NCBI RefSeq assembly: GCF_003576645.1 | Contig: NC_044917.1 | Coordinates: 14,385,077 to 14,449,076, forward strand | DNA length: 64,000 bases | Direction: 5' to 3' | From: Ipomoea triloba | Lineage: Eukaryota; Streptophyta; Magnoliopsida; Solanales; Convolvulaceae | In this document: one piece after another, positions 22,401 through 35,395 of the stretch | Numbering within the stretch: position 1 is the stretch's first letter | How the letters are laid out: the number at the start of each line of letters is the position of its first letter | Notes under the pieces: model-generated | The model's input: the letters and a program-made list of their open reading frames with translations, nothing else | Told to the model about the DNA's origin: nothing | Databases searched by the model: none | Program-made: the position numbers and the translations under genes

Positions 22401-25400
22401 GTTGAGACACTAAGAATTCAATACTAGTTATTTTGATTCTCTTGCCATCAAACACATGTAATGAAGTATACTTCACATCCTTTTGTTGAATGTCTTACTT
22501 ATGATCACCTGCTGATTACAGGAAATACTCTCGAGTTAGGAGATGGACTCTGGGCCTCGCAGGTTATAGAGACCAGATTGCTGTAATTCGGGCCTCTGGA
22601 AGCATTAGTCGTGTACGTGGCCCATTCAGTGTGTCAAGTTCAGGGATTATAGCAGAGCAGTTCATTGAAAAGATTCGTAGTGCTAGAGGTATATTTTATC
22701 TTGTGTGGACAACATGGTTTCCCATTTCCCCTAGTGAAGAATTTCTTTTTAGTTCATAACAATGACTTCCTAGCAGAATCAAAAAGGTACAAGGCTGTTG
22801 TTCTCCGAATTGATAGCCCTGGAGGCGATGCTCTTGCATCTGATTTGTAAGTTCTTTCTGCAATGGCTCTTTTCTTTGTTTGAACTAAAAGATTAATTTT
22901 ACTGCTTAATATTCCTTGGGAAGTGACTAAAAGAATTAAAAGTGAAAAGTTATAATGAGATGCAGGATACATAGTTTATTAATTGAACATTCTTTTATTA
23001 CAGAATGTGGAGAGAGATCAGACTTTTGGCAGAGAGTAAACCCGTGATTGCATCAATGGCTGATGTGGCAGCTAGTGGTGGATATTATATGTCAATGGGT
23101 GCGCAGGCTATTGTGGCAGAAAACCTTACATTGACTGGTTCAATTGGAGTTGTGACAGGTGAGTTAACTACTAAAGCTGTTTATTTATCCAAGATTTTAT
23201 TCTTCTATCTACCCACTGATCATTGAGTTACTGCACTTTGTAAGGAGCTTTAAGTCTGCCCATGGTGGCATACTACTATTGGTCTCAAATGCTGTTTGTG
23301 TTTATCTTGATCTAATGGAAATGAAGGAATACAATCCATCTTGGCTTGATATTAGAGTAAAGAAAATGCAGATCAGAAAAATTTCAAGGAGAATGACTGA
23401 TATCACGCTTCTTAATTAAATCAAAAGTGTATCTTAACTCTGCTAGTATCAGAATCTACCTAGAATATGTTCCATCTATTGATCTATGGAATTTGACTTT
23501 ACACCACAATTTTTTTTTTCCTTAAATATATTTGGACTTTATGCACGAGTTAACATTTTTGTTTTTTCCATTCTGGATAAGTAATGAATTTATTCACGAA
23601 ATGATAGCACCAAATTGATTCTTCAGAAGATCTACAGAAAGTAAGCTTAGTATGAGGTATTATTTACTATATTTATTTTTATGGCCTAGTGCGAGAGGAG
23701 TCAAATGGCTCCTTTGGTTGGAGATTTATGAAAAAGTTGGTGAACTTGATCACAGATTATGGGATAATGTTATTTCCATGATCTTGAAGACATTATTTGT
23801 TCTTTCATACAAAGCTTGATTCAAGAGATGAAGACTTTGTTTTACAGTTACTGTTTAAGATCTCAGGTCCTTTTAAGTAATGAGGATTCTGAAGTCGTTT
23901 AGTTGCCTTTTTCTTTTCTACCCAATGGTTTTCTGCTTTGAATATCTCCTTCCCTTATCCTTCTCAAGAGACTCATTTGCTTTACTCTTTTCCTTCCCTT
24001 CATTTAAATACAAGTTTCTTAGGTTGGCAGTCCTTTTCTAGGATCTCTCATGCTTTACCTAACTTTTTGCAGGGAAGTTTAATCTTGGGAATTTATATGA
24101 AAAGATTGGCTTCAACAAGGAGTTAATATCAAGGGGTAGATTTGCTGAGCTTACTGCTGCTGACCAGCGATCATTCAGGTGAATCTCTAATATTCTGCTG
24201 GGAAGGCAAATAGCAGACAGCAGAAACTTGTAGATAGTAGATGTCCCTCTCTCATGTGTCAGTCTTTTTTCATTTGATAACAGTGCCTAAAAAATTTACC
24301 ACAGTGGGTTTCCTGTAGTAGCACCATACCTTCCTACTTTCTTGGTTCACCTCCTCCTGTTCGTTTCAGCCATCAGTTGCTACTTGCTAAATGCTCCTTG
24401 GAATGAAATGTCCCATTTTTCCCTCTAATTTAGGTGCCTTTGGCACCATCTCTTACCCCACACATCTGAGATAAGGTGAACAAAAGCTTCAGTGGCTAGG
24501 ATTTACTCAAAATAGGAAATTTGCAGCTTTTATATATCCAATATACTCACTCTGGGCTCTGGCATATCTAGCTGAATGATCATGGTTCCTTTCAAATAGA
24601 ATCATTTTTTGCTTGGCATTTTCCAAAATCTCTCTGTGATGAGATATTGCCAAATTTCTTCTGCAGGCCTGATGAAGCAGAATTATTTGAGAAATCTGCA
24701 CAGAACGCATACAAGCAATTCCGAGATAAGGCTGCATTTTCAAGATCAATGAGTGTATGGTATTTTGATGAGGCATACAGATAGCATTAGACGACTGACT
24801 ACCTTAATTTCTGGTGCAATAAAATAGCTTGTCCTTATTACATCCAGGTAGACAAAATGGAAGAGGTTGCACAAGGGAGGGTTTGGACCGGCAATGATGC
24901 TGCTTCACGAGGCCTTGTTGACGCAATTGGTGGTATTTCTCGTGCTGTCGCAATAGCAAAACAAAAGGCCAACATACCACAGGAAAGACAGGTTGGTGCG
25001 AGGACATCGAACATAGGCCAAACCACACTGAAAGATTCAATCCAATCCACTGTTGCAAAAATCCTCGCCTAGGCACCCGCCTAGACGCTAGGCGCTCCTA
25101 GACCGAGGCGAATTGCTCCCTAGGCGTCCGCCTAGGTGGTCGGGCGCCTAGCGCCTAACTCGGCCAGTCGGCCGAGTTGGCTGCCGACTGGACCGAATTC
25201 GGCCGAGTTAACTCGTCCAACTCGGCAAAGTTAGCCGAGTTAACTCGAGCGATTCAACCTTGTTAATTTTATTATTATATTTATATATATTTAAATTTAT
25301 TTATTTATATAAGTAAGCCAAGAGAAGTAAGCGATATATATATTATATATATAATATAATATATGATATACACCCACACACATGAATTAATATTTTGTTT

Positions 25401-25818
25401 TTATAGGTCGCCGCCTAGACCGCTTAGGCGCTAGTCGAGCGCCTACTGCAACCATGATCCAATCAATTAGCTAGTCTAACCCATGACCTTATAAACTTAT
25501 ATGTTCTCTCTCTTACTTTTTCGACGTGGGACCCTTAACAGTCGTATTTGTCGCATTTCTGATGATTAAAAGAAACTGCTGCAGGTTGATGTTGTTGAGA
25601 TGTCAAAGCCTTCCCCATCGTTGCCAGAAATATTGAGTGGTGTAGGGAGCAGTTTAGCTGGAGCTGACAGAAGTTTGAAAGAATTGTTAAATGAGTTGGC
25701 ATCTTGTGATGGAATCCAAGCTCGAATGGACGGAATTGTGTTTGAGAAGTTGGAAGGAGCTGCTGCTCATGGAAACCCCTTACTGATGTTGATAAAAGAT
25801 TGCCTCAGTTCCCTATAG
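19493..25818 (+). CDS. SPPA: Plastid signal peptide peptidase SppA (protease IV-like serine protease)
   Basis: Thirteen GT-AG exons join in phase into 683 codons: 19493-19915, 20100-20283, 20824-20961, 21084-21254, 21389-21492, 22013-22080, 22522-22688, 22777-22846, 23004-23158, 24073-24178, 24667-24754, 24848-24991, 25585-25818. The N-terminus (about 60 residues, rich in S, T, P and R, no acidic residues) is a chloroplast transit peptide. The mature part has the two tandem S49 peptidase halves of SppA. The catalytic lysine lies in GKYKSAG (K267) and the catalytic serine in ASGGYYMSMG (S466), 199 residues apart, as in bacterial SppA. Length matches plant SppA (about 680 residues). In plants SppA is a thylakoid-associated, light-responsive serine protease that degrades membrane or signal peptides. 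No lesion was seen. A hAT-like element sits in intron 12, and a MULE sits just upstream. Confidence 0.95.
25048..25456. mobile_element. Non-autonomous hAT-like element (409 bp) in SppA intron 12
   Basis: Ends are CACTGTTGCA and TGCAACCATG, inverted repeats matching at 8 of 10 positions, flanked by the perfect 8-bp direct repeat atccaatc (25040-25047 and 25457-25464). The subterminal parts are GC-rich with many variants of gcctaggcg, while the centre (25260-25400) is AT-rich. It has no coding capacity. A second copy of the family starts at 40413. Confidence 0.85.
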
Positions 25819-26390
25819 ATTACTAAATTTCAATTAACCTCTCATTTCAACCTTGATTACGATTTGGCCATTCTTTACTATAAAGTTTCTTATACAGTAA
25901 ATCAGCATTTCCACGGCCTTTATCTAATACTGGGTAGTCAAATTAATGGAAAATTGTATTTTTCGTCACTAAGTTATAAGGTAATTGTAGGATTCGTTGT
26001 TAATTGTTGATCGTGTTCACTTTTCGCTCCTAAGATATTATTAGCTTTACACTTTCCGTGTAAAGGGATAAAAAGTGTAACGCCAATGAGAACTTAGAAT
26101 CGAAAAGTGTGTACGATAAACAAATAAAGATGAATCTTACCATTACTTGAGGAAAAGAACAGTAGCTACGGAATGCATTGCACACGTGCGTGCATCTAAG
26201 ATTATCACGTTATTTACTAATTTACTCGTCAAGATTTTAGAGTTTTTGTAACAAATAGTTTTAAGGTTAATGGCTTTTTGTTAAAGAAGAAAACCAAATG
26301 CTTGGTAAATTAAAATCAGAATTAAATGATTAATTATAATTCGATATAGTAAAAGGAATTGGAATTAAAATGAGTAGTTATTAAAAATAA
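25819..26390. other. SppA 3' flank, no gene
   Basis: Presumed 3' UTR followed by AT-rich intergenic DNA. No further coding sequence or repeat structure is evident before the Helitron cluster begins. Confidence 0.5.
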
Positions 26391-27000
26391 CTAGTATTTT
26401 CACCCGTGCGATGCACGAAATGAATTTGTTATAATATATTAAGAATATTTGGATCAATATATAATTATATAAATTATAACATCAAATATTATATAATGCA
26501 ATTGAAGATATGTTTTGGATCGATTATATTTTATGATGTTATCCTTATTTGAATTCGAGCAAATAATTGCTTAATTAATAGCTAATGTGTAGATATACGC
26601 ATGCGGTGCTGAAACTTTAAGAGATTTTATATATCATTGTTTAGAATTTTTAGAAATTGGGCAAATATGCTCATTCTCTAGTGCCAAACGCCTTGTGCTC
26701 AAATGACATGTAGTGACTCTCCTTTGTGTTTCAACATGTTGACAAAGTATGTATGAACATAACTCAAATGTTATTATTTTGCCATCTTGAAAAAAAACCA
26801 TAATATCATCGGTTGTATTTACACATTATTTTTTGTGTAGATATATAGCAATTTTGCCATCTTGAAAAAAAAAACATAATATCACCTGTTGTATTTACAC
26901 ATTATTGAATAGGAGTGTATATGTACTGTATTATAATAGTATAAGAGTGTTTTGGGCGGAAAGTTAAAATGAAGGATTTTGTTTTTATTAATAGCATAGA
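26391..27000 (-). mobile_element. Non-autonomous Helitron, 610 bp
   Basis: Read on the minus strand, it begins TCTATGCTATTAATAAAAAC at 27000 after A. It ends with the hairpin-type sequence cgtgcatcgcacgg and gtgaaaatactag (CTAG at 26394-26391) before T. This is the complete Helitron signature. Confidence 0.8.
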
Positions 27001-27443
27001 TTACGTTACTGTGAAATATATGTACTGTATTATTACGATTAGTAATTTTAATCTAGAATTGTATTACGAATAGAAAAGTAGGATAGTATATATTTTATTA
27101 GGATTTGTATTACCATATTTAATGTACAATTGTAGTACGAATAAAAATCGTATTACCATATTTTACAATATTACACAAACCTTAATAGTATAGGAATAAT
27201 ATAAGAGTGTTTTGGCGGGAAGTTAAATGGAAGATTTGTTTTTATTAATAGTAAAGATATTATGATTAGTAATTTTAATCTAGAATTTTATTACGGATAG
27301 GAAAGTACGGATAGGAAAGTAAGGAAGAATATATTTTATCAGGAATTGTATTACCATATTTTACAATATTATACAAACCTTAATAGCATAGGAGTACTTT
27401 GGGCGGGAAATTAAAATGAAGGATTTTGTTTTTATTAATAGTA
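27001..27443 (-). mobile_element. Helitron 5'-terminal fragments
   Basis: Two partial copies of the Helitron 5' end in minus orientation, recognisable by gtttttattaatag (27236 and 27428) next to gcgggaag. They abut the 3' end of the next Helitron, a head-to-tail arrangement. Confidence 0.6.
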
Positions 27444-27864
27444 CTAATATTTTCACCCATGCGATGCTCGTAATAGATTTGTTATAATATATTAAGAATA
27501 TTTGGATCGATATATAATTATATAAATTATAACATCAAATATTATATAGTGCAATTGAAGATATGTTTTGGATCAATTATGTTTTCTGATGTTATCCTTG
27601 TTTGAATTCCAGCAAATAATTGCTTAATTAATAACTAATGTGTAGATGTACGCATGCGATGCTGGAACTTTAGAGATTTTATATATCATTGTTTAGAATT
27701 TTTATAAATTGGGCAAATATGCTCGTTCTCTAGTAACTCAGTTATAAGAATCAATTGCTATTCTAACTCATATGTATGGAAGATATATTTTTGTGTAGAT
27801 ATATAGCAATTTTTCCATCTTGGAAAAAACATAATATTACCGGTTGTATTTACACATTATTGAA

Positions 27865-28470
27865 GGCTCTTTGTAGATAATATTGGTAGTAACAACACAA
27901 TTTTGTACATCCCCGTCTAGAACTAATTAACACGTACTTTCAGGCTATCAGGATGGGTGACTCGGGAGAAAGCCATGTACAATTGACCATGATTAAAAAC
28001 TGTTTTTTTTCAGCAATAACCCAACGTGAGTGTTCGACCCTGGCTTTTGTTGATAGTCAAGCATATGCAAGCATCACTGGGAATATTTATGTTGGAACTT
28101 GAAGGACAATCTCATATCAGAAAGAGTGAGAGACATTCGAGGGATAAGAATTTTGGTTCCTTCATGTGTCCCATTAACTATTCTTGCTTCAGCAATGTGA
28201 TCTGCCAATCTTGTGATGATGAGTCGCGTACTGTTATAAAGACCAAGAGAATGTTCTATCTTCCGCAATAACATAACAGGTGCACGAATCTTTAATTAAT
28301 GTCAATGAATGATTAAGAAAATCATACAATCTCAAACTATTTGAGAATTTAGGAGTGTGTATTTCTAATAGATTTTCACCATCTGGTTCTGCCTTACACA
28401 AAGAGTTACAACTTAAATATGTTGGTCCTTTTGCAATATTCATGTCGTACATTTACTGATTAATTTGATC
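27865..28470 (-). pseudogene. Helitron helicase, C-terminal part (Pif1-like), broken
   Basis: Minus-strand frames give landmarks of the end of the Helitron Rep/helicase protein in correct order: TYLSCNSLCKAEPDGENLL, EIHTPKFSNSLR, MLLRKIEHSLGLYNSTRLII, RLADHIAEARIVNGTHEG, ILIPRMSLTLSDMRL, then PVMLAYAMTINKSQG and NHGQLYMAFSRVTHPDSLKV. The last two carry helicase motifs V and VI of the superfamily 1B Pif1 type. At least two frame changes (near 28275 and near 28035) and stop codons prevent translation. The rest of the protein upstream, including the ATPase P-loop and Rep motifs, is missing. Confidence 0.85.
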
Positions 28471-29174
28471 AACGACATCTAAAGTCAGCGAGCGGATCAC
28501 TAACCTTCCAGTTGCGACTCATCAAGCGTGCCATATCTTGAGTTTGAAATTTTAAAAATTCACTTTTAATGTAATCAACGCATTGAGTCATAACAATATT
28601 GACACTGAAATTTTAATTTTATAATCTACATGTATATATTCTGTGATTTTTTTCCAAAGTAAAACATATTGATTTTACCAATCACTAAATTTCAAAATGT
28701 TTCAGATTCTCAGGTATATATAAGTAAAACTTACATCTAAAGCCTAATTTTTTTGTCAATATTTCATACATATTAAGTAAGTCTCTGACTATTGTGAGAA
28801 GTTAGTAACTTTGAGTCTAACATACAACATAAAGCAATGTGGATAGTAACTTTGAGATAAGATCATTCAAGCATATAAGCATGTTTTGAGCTTGTTATTT
28901 CTATGCTCTCAAAATTCAAATCATCATAGGCATCAAGCAATAAACAAAAAATATATCAGAATGTATGAATAATCATATATCTAAATTGTTAATCTAAACT
29001 TCACTCTAGATTACCAAATGGAGTGTATGACTTTTTGGAATAATGCTCATCCAAACTGTTGAAATGCGATGTCCATAACCGTTGATTGGCAGACTACTCA
29101 TGCTTCATATTTCATCAAAGTATCCGTTTTTTATGATATTATGATTTATAACATATAAGAATCGATAAATAAAC

Positions 29175-29880
29175 TATAGTATGAGTCTTCCTTGCATGCA
29201 ACAAATATCACAAAAATTCAGTGTTCTAAAATAAGTGTATAAATGCAATATGTAGATAATTTGCATTACATTATATATCATTAATTTAATTATTTGTCGG
29301 TTAGTTATTGCAAGAACTTAAGGGACACTTATATTTTGATATTTAGTAAGTATAACTATATTAGAGAAAAATTCACCTAGGAGTAATGGGATAATCAGTT
29401 GAGTGATTGTTGGTTAACCGTAGAGCGTTGATATTACCTGGACAAATAACTGTTGGAAAAAATAGCATAAAATGACATTTTAGTGGCTGTATTGTGGTAC
29501 AAATATATGTGTGGTCCACTTTTGATTTGGGTCAAGTCAAAGTGGATTCGGGTTCTTAGTAGTTAGACGAAAAGATTGATATATTGTACGCTCAAAAGGA
29601 TAATGGGTGAATGAGAAATTGGTTCTCAAAGTTGACCCATTTGAGTTAGAAAAATGGAAAGAAAAAGCTTTCAAGTAGATTTTGTCCACATTGGTTTGGG
29701 AAGTGGGTTTTGCACAACTACTTATACAAGAGTCTTTCTAAGGCTTATTGAATTATATAACATAGAGGCTCTCTCTCGCGCGCGCGCACGGAGGGGGAGG
29801 GGGACAAATCAAATCCCAAAATGAATTTGAAAAGGCTTGGCTCGTATGCGCCGACACCTGTAGGCACGAATGTAATTTTA
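29175..29880 (+). repeat. Left arm of a 7-kb-spaced inverted repeat
   Basis: Matches 36720-37542 in inverted orientation: tgagtcttccttgcatgc at 29183 pairs with gcatgcaaggaagactca near 37520, and ggctctctctcgcgcgcgcg at about 29765 pairs with the complement near 36850. The arms diverge by indels and point changes. Confidence 0.8.
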
Positions 29881-30549
29881 ATCTAGAATAGGAACGTAGG
29901 TAACAATATATTTTATTAAGAATTGTATTACCATAGTTTAATGTAGAATTGTATTACGAATATAAATTGTATTACCATATTTTAAAATATTACGCAAACC
30001 TTAATAGTATAGTAGTGTTTTAGGCGGGATGTTAAAGTTGAGGATATTGTTTTTATTAATAGTATAGATATAGATTGCATTGTAGGGAAATATATGTACT
30101 GTATTATTACGATTAGTAATTTTAATCTAGAATTGTATTACGAATAGAAAGGTAGGGAACAATATATTTTATTAGGAATTGTATTACCCATATTAAAATG
30201 TACAATGGTATTATGAATAGAAATTGTATTATCAACCTTAATAGCATAGGAGTGTTTTGGGCGGGAAATTAAATTTGAGGATACTGTTTTTATTAATAGT
30301 ATAGATTGCATTGAAGGGAAATATATGAACTGTATTATTACGGTTAGTAATTTTAATCTAGAATTGTATTGCGAATAGGAACGTAGGGAATAATATATGT
30401 TATTATGAATTGTATTACCATAGTTTAATGTAGAATTGTATTACGAATATAAATTGTATTACCATATTTTAAAATATTACGCAAACCTTAATACCATATG
30501 AGTATTTTGGGCGGGAAGTTAAAGTTGAGGATATTGTTTTTATTAATAA
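29830..30549 (-). repeat. Tandem array of Helitron 5' termini (minus)
   Basis: Three successive copies of the Helitron 5'-terminal unit. They are marked by gtttttattaatagtatag ending at 30068 and 30305 and by a degenerate one at about 30549, spaced by about 240 bases. Each is followed by the same gcgggaWRttaaa... and attacgattagtaat landmarks. Confidence 0.75.
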
Positions 30550-30551
30550 TC

Positions 30552-32147
30552 TATACTATATATAAAAACAATTTCCTCCTCCCAAATTTCCGCCCCAAAA
30601 CTTAGGGGTATTTTGGTAAAATCATTTATTTTATTTATTTATTATTTTATTATTTTATTAATTATCCATCCTATAATATTATTATGGTAATATGATAATG
30701 ATAATATGATAATATGGTAATATTGTTAATATTAATGGGTGATGGGTGATTGGTGATATATAATTGATAATTGATAATATGGTATATGATATTATTCTTA
30801 ATATTAATATATTAATATATAATATATTAATATATACTAATATTAATTAATTAATTGGTGATTATTTTAAAAAAGAATAATTAATTGGTGATTGGTGATT
30901 AGTGATATGGTAATATTGTTATATATTAATATTTATATTTATATTGATTGATATTGATATTAATTAATTAATTGGTGATGGGTGATTAGTGATATGATAA
31001 TCTATATCTATATCTATATCTATATATCTATATATATCTATATAATTGACATGTAATTAACTATATTAGAATGAAAAAATTATATAATATTGTAGTAAAA
31101 TTTTTACATGTCAATCATCTATATTTACATAAAATTAAAATTAATTATACTTTCCTTTGGAAAAATCTTCCATATTATGTTTATCCTCCACTATATAATG
31201 ATGAGAAATGACTCTTCTCTCACAACGTAACAATATCTGTGCTCTCATCACTATTAATTAGAGATCTATAATTTGTAATTCTACGAAGTCGAACATCGAA
31301 CTTTAACACGCGTAGAATTGTTATGGTATGCGGTATGATTTAATTTTTATTTGATTCATTCTGCATGTTGGAGATCCTTATGGTGTAGTCTGCATTCCAT
31401 AGAGTATTTTTGGAGATCCTTATGGTGTAGTCTGCATTCCATAGAGTATTTTGTAGTATCCTTATGGTGTAGTCTGCATTCCATAGAGTATTTTGTAGTT
31501 CCGTGATTTAGTTTGATTTTAACAACTCAATATGCTTTAATTTTTGCTGATGAGGTTTCAAGTAGCTAGGCCAATTTTTCCATGGGCATATCACGTATGT
31601 AAAATTACAATTTTCAGAGTGATTGTAGTGAACAATCAAATGTTTTCCATAATATTATATTTTAATATGTTACTTTGATTGGTAATTTCTAATGGAAAAA
31701 CATTGTATTGTAACTTTGTATTACAAGATTTTGAATGATAATACCTTATTTAACTATCCATCTTTTTAGTTGTACTGTGCAAAATAACTAGCAATCTACG
31801 GATGCTCATCTATATATTGTAGAATTTGCAATCTTGATCTTCCCCATTTACGGATGCTCATGTAATTCGGTAAAAATGGTGGTTACTATACTTGAATAAA
31901 TCCTCAATTATTCATTCCAATTGTTCGTTTTATCATTCCATTTCTTCATTTTATAAAAAGTGGTGCATTGGAAGCTAAACATGGGTCATTGTATCATTGA
32001 TTTTTTATTCCAATTATTACTAATCTTTATCATTAATTGCACAATACTAATTCACACTTATTAGTTAAAAAATGGTGATTACTATACTTGAATAAATGAA
32101 ATAATAATATTAAATTTTGTAGCCTCGATTTAAAATCTATTATGTTA

Positions 32148-32196
<49 letters not shown>

Positions 32197-34124
32197 CTAA
32201 AATTCTTAATATAATTTTCCTAATAATAAATATAATAATAATATAATAATAATAATCCATAACTCTTAATATAAGTTTGTAACTAAATTTTCCTATTAAA
32301 TCTGTTTATAAAGGTAATTATAAATATAGAATTGAGAAATTCCTATGATATTTTATTTAATTGATATTATTCCTAATATATTTTATTTAAAAGGCTTCTT
32401 TCATTTTTTATAACATTTTTCCATATGTTAATCCGTTTAATATGCTAATCTATATAGGTAATTACCATATACTATTTACCATCTAAATAACCCGTGGTAA
32501 TTACCAACTATATTTAACATCTAAATTTATTATGGTCATTAAACATAGAGATTTTATTCTTACGATAATTTTATATATTTTACTTCAGATAATGTCAATT
32601 ACTCGTGCATTTCATTTGATTACTTTTGAATAAAATCTTAAAAATTATGACAACTAATGAATTAATATTGTTGTTCGTAATATAAATTTTATCAAATCAG
32701 TTAACGAAATTGATAATACACATATTACATCCATAATTAGAGGAGATTAACAAAATTATGATAATTATTTCAATTCACGTATTATTATGTTAATTCACAT
32801 ATTATTACGTCCATACAATTATGTAAATTATTTCAATTCACAGATTATTACACATATAAAATTATGCTAATGCTTACTTTGGAATAAAATCTTAATAATT
32901 ATGGTCATTGAGAAATTAGTTCAAACATTATACTTTTATTAAACGGTTTTTTATACTTGCCGTAATTTTATCTAATCAATTAAAGAAATTAATGGTACAC
33001 ATATTACAGACATAATTAAAGAAAATTAAACATACACATATATATTACGGATAAAATTAAAGAAAATTAAACATACACAAATTACGTCCATAATTAAACG
33101 AAATTAAAACATACATTATTTTTTAATAATAATATATACTCCTTAATTACCATACTTATTCATAATACATGGATGTCATAATTAGCATAATATTAATCTA
33201 TACTATATATAAAAACATAAGAATATTAAAGGCATATTTTAAATATTAAACAATAGTAAAGGTAAATTAAAAATAGAATGAAAATATTTCAATAATAATA
33301 TTCTACATCATTAATTAAAAATAGAACAGAAATTAGGTAAAAATACCAGTGGATCTATTATTCTAATTGACTAATTAACTGAAAATAAAAAAAAAATCGA
33401 CTAAAAATGAATCTGATGTTACTAATTGATTGAATATATAAAAGAAAATGAATATTAATAATTGACTGTAAATAAAAAAAAATATCCATAATTAACTAAA
33501 ATGAAAAAGGAAATGGTCATATCATTGCAATTTAATTAAAAAATGAAAACATTCTACATCATAAATAATAAAGGCATATTATAAACAATATTAAAGATAA
33601 ATTAAAAAGGAACGAAAATTAAAAATGAAACGGAAATATTTCAATAATAATATTCTACATCATCAATTAAAAATGGAACGAAAATAAGGTAAATATTACT
33701 ACGTAATTCTTTTCATTTCTCCTAGACAAGGTTGCCTAATATTAATTTACACATAACAATCGGCACTAATAATTTAAAAAAAAAAACAGAAGAACTACCG
33801 GAGACGTCTGTTTTTTTTTAAAATTTTATTATTATTATTATTGTTTAATTATTTTAATTAAAATTATTTAAAAATTTTATTTTAAAATTAGTAACCACAC
33901 TGTCATCACAATTGTAGGTAAACAAGTCAATTTGGACTTTCTTTTTTTGAAAACATGTCAATTTGTACTTAATTGCATGAGTTTATATAGTTCAGGAATC
34001 CAATTGCATTCTTTTTTAGTTCGATGGCCTAATTGCAGTTTTGTGTGTAGTTCAGTGGTTTATTTGACAATTATACCGAGAAAAATGATATTACTAATTG
34101 ATTTAAAATATAAAAAGATCGTAA
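30552..34124. other. AT-rich Helitron-derived and unclassified DNA, no gene
   Basis: Begins with a plus-strand Helitron 5' end (tctatactatatataaaaac at 30552), back to back with the minus array. Another 5' end-like sequence is at about 33194. The rest is very AT-rich with (TAA)n at 32150-32193 and no coding sequence. 33910-34080 shows the 'gttcagtggtttatttgac' style of a Mutator-type terminus. Confidence 0.5.
31370..31500 (+). repeat. Three tandem copies of a roughly 43-bp unit
   Basis: The unit ccttatggtgtagtctgcat, continuing tccatagagtatttt, occurs three times starting near 31376, 31418 and 31460. The copies are almost identical, so the amplification is recent. Confidence 0.85.
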
Positions 34125-35098
34125 TCTATATTCTATATTATATATAAAAGTAAAATCCTCCTATTTCATTCCCCGCCTAAACTTTTGTAGTCTATTAATG
34201 AAATATTTTATTGGTCAAATAATTAATAAAGCTTATTTGTTAAGAAAATGTAAAATAGAAATTAACTAATATCTATAAATTGATAATATGTATACTCACG
34301 TATCAACACTATTAATAAAAGTAAAATCATTTATCGGGAAAAGAAAAGGATATTACTAATTGACTGAAAATTATTTAAAAACTTTAATAATTAATTATAC
34401 TTTCCTTTTGAAAACTCTAAGTTATTTAAACTTTAAAAAATTAATTGAACATGGGTTGTTAGATTTTTATAATAATCAAAATTAATTCATTCAAATATGG
34501 AGGAGGAAGATAAAACTAAATGCAATATGGAGAAAATGAATATACTTAAAGTATAAAAGTATAATTACACATATATTAGTGTAATTGACTAATAATAATT
34601 GCCTAATAATTATTATGATAATTAAGTTAAGCATTGGTCGTTGAATTTATTTTTATAATAATTACAATTAATTTATTTCTCATTTTCTCATATTTATTTT
34701 AGTAATAATATAATTATATAAGTCATATTACTTATAGATCTTTTTAAGATAATTTTAGACAAACAAGTCATATATTATTCAATTAATTGAGTAATATTTT
34801 TGTATTAATCTTATAATCAAATAAATGTACACGTTCAATATTAGAATTTTTTATAATTTCATCTTTATTTTTATTATCTCAATACATAATAAAAAAAATT
34901 TATCCACGCCCGAGTAATTTGACAATTATTTGTTCTAATTCAAAGGAAAACATCATAAAACATAATCGATCCAATCAATTTCATCAATTGGGCTATATAA
35001 TATTCGATGTTATAATATATATAATTGTATATTGATCCAAATATTCTTTAAATATTATAATAAATCCATTCCGTGCAACGCACGGGCGAAAATACTAG
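34125..35098 (+). mobile_element. Non-autonomous Helitron, 974 bp
   Basis: Starts TCTATATTCTATATTATA after A (34124). It ends with the hairpin ccgtgcaacgcacgg and gcgaaaatactag, with CTAG at 35095-35098 followed by T. It is homologous over most of its length to 7062-8524. No coding sequence. Confidence 0.85.
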
Positions 35099-35395
35099 TA
35101 TAGATAATATAGATTGCGTTGCAGGGAAATATATGTACTGTATTATTACGATTAGTAATTTTAATCTAGAATTGTATTACGAAAAGGAACGTAGGTAACA
35201 ATATATTTTATTAGGAATTGTATTATCATACTTAAATGTACAATTGTATTACGAATAGAAATTGTATTATCATATTTTAAAATATTACGCAAATCTTAAT
35301 AATAGCATAGGAGTGTTTTTGGCGGGAAATTAAATTTGAGGATACTGTTTTTATTAATAGTATATATTACATTGAAGGAAAATATATGAAGTGAA

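Larger units (their letters stand above)
27444..30068 (-). mobile_element. Degenerate Helitron with helicase relic
   Basis: The 3' end (minus) is gggtgaaaatattag at 27461-27444, a decayed CTRR end. A 5' end TCTATACTATTAATAAAAAC lies at 30068. Between them is a piece of the Helitron helicase (27865-28470). The part 29175-29880 is repeated in inverted orientation at 36720-37542 inside a Helitron on the other strand. The replication-initiator (Rep) domain was not found. Confidence 0.6.

Noticed and set aside
24804..25076. Minus-strand open frames across SppA exon 12
   Set aside because: Antisense to a clearly conserved exon with correct splice sites on the plus strand.
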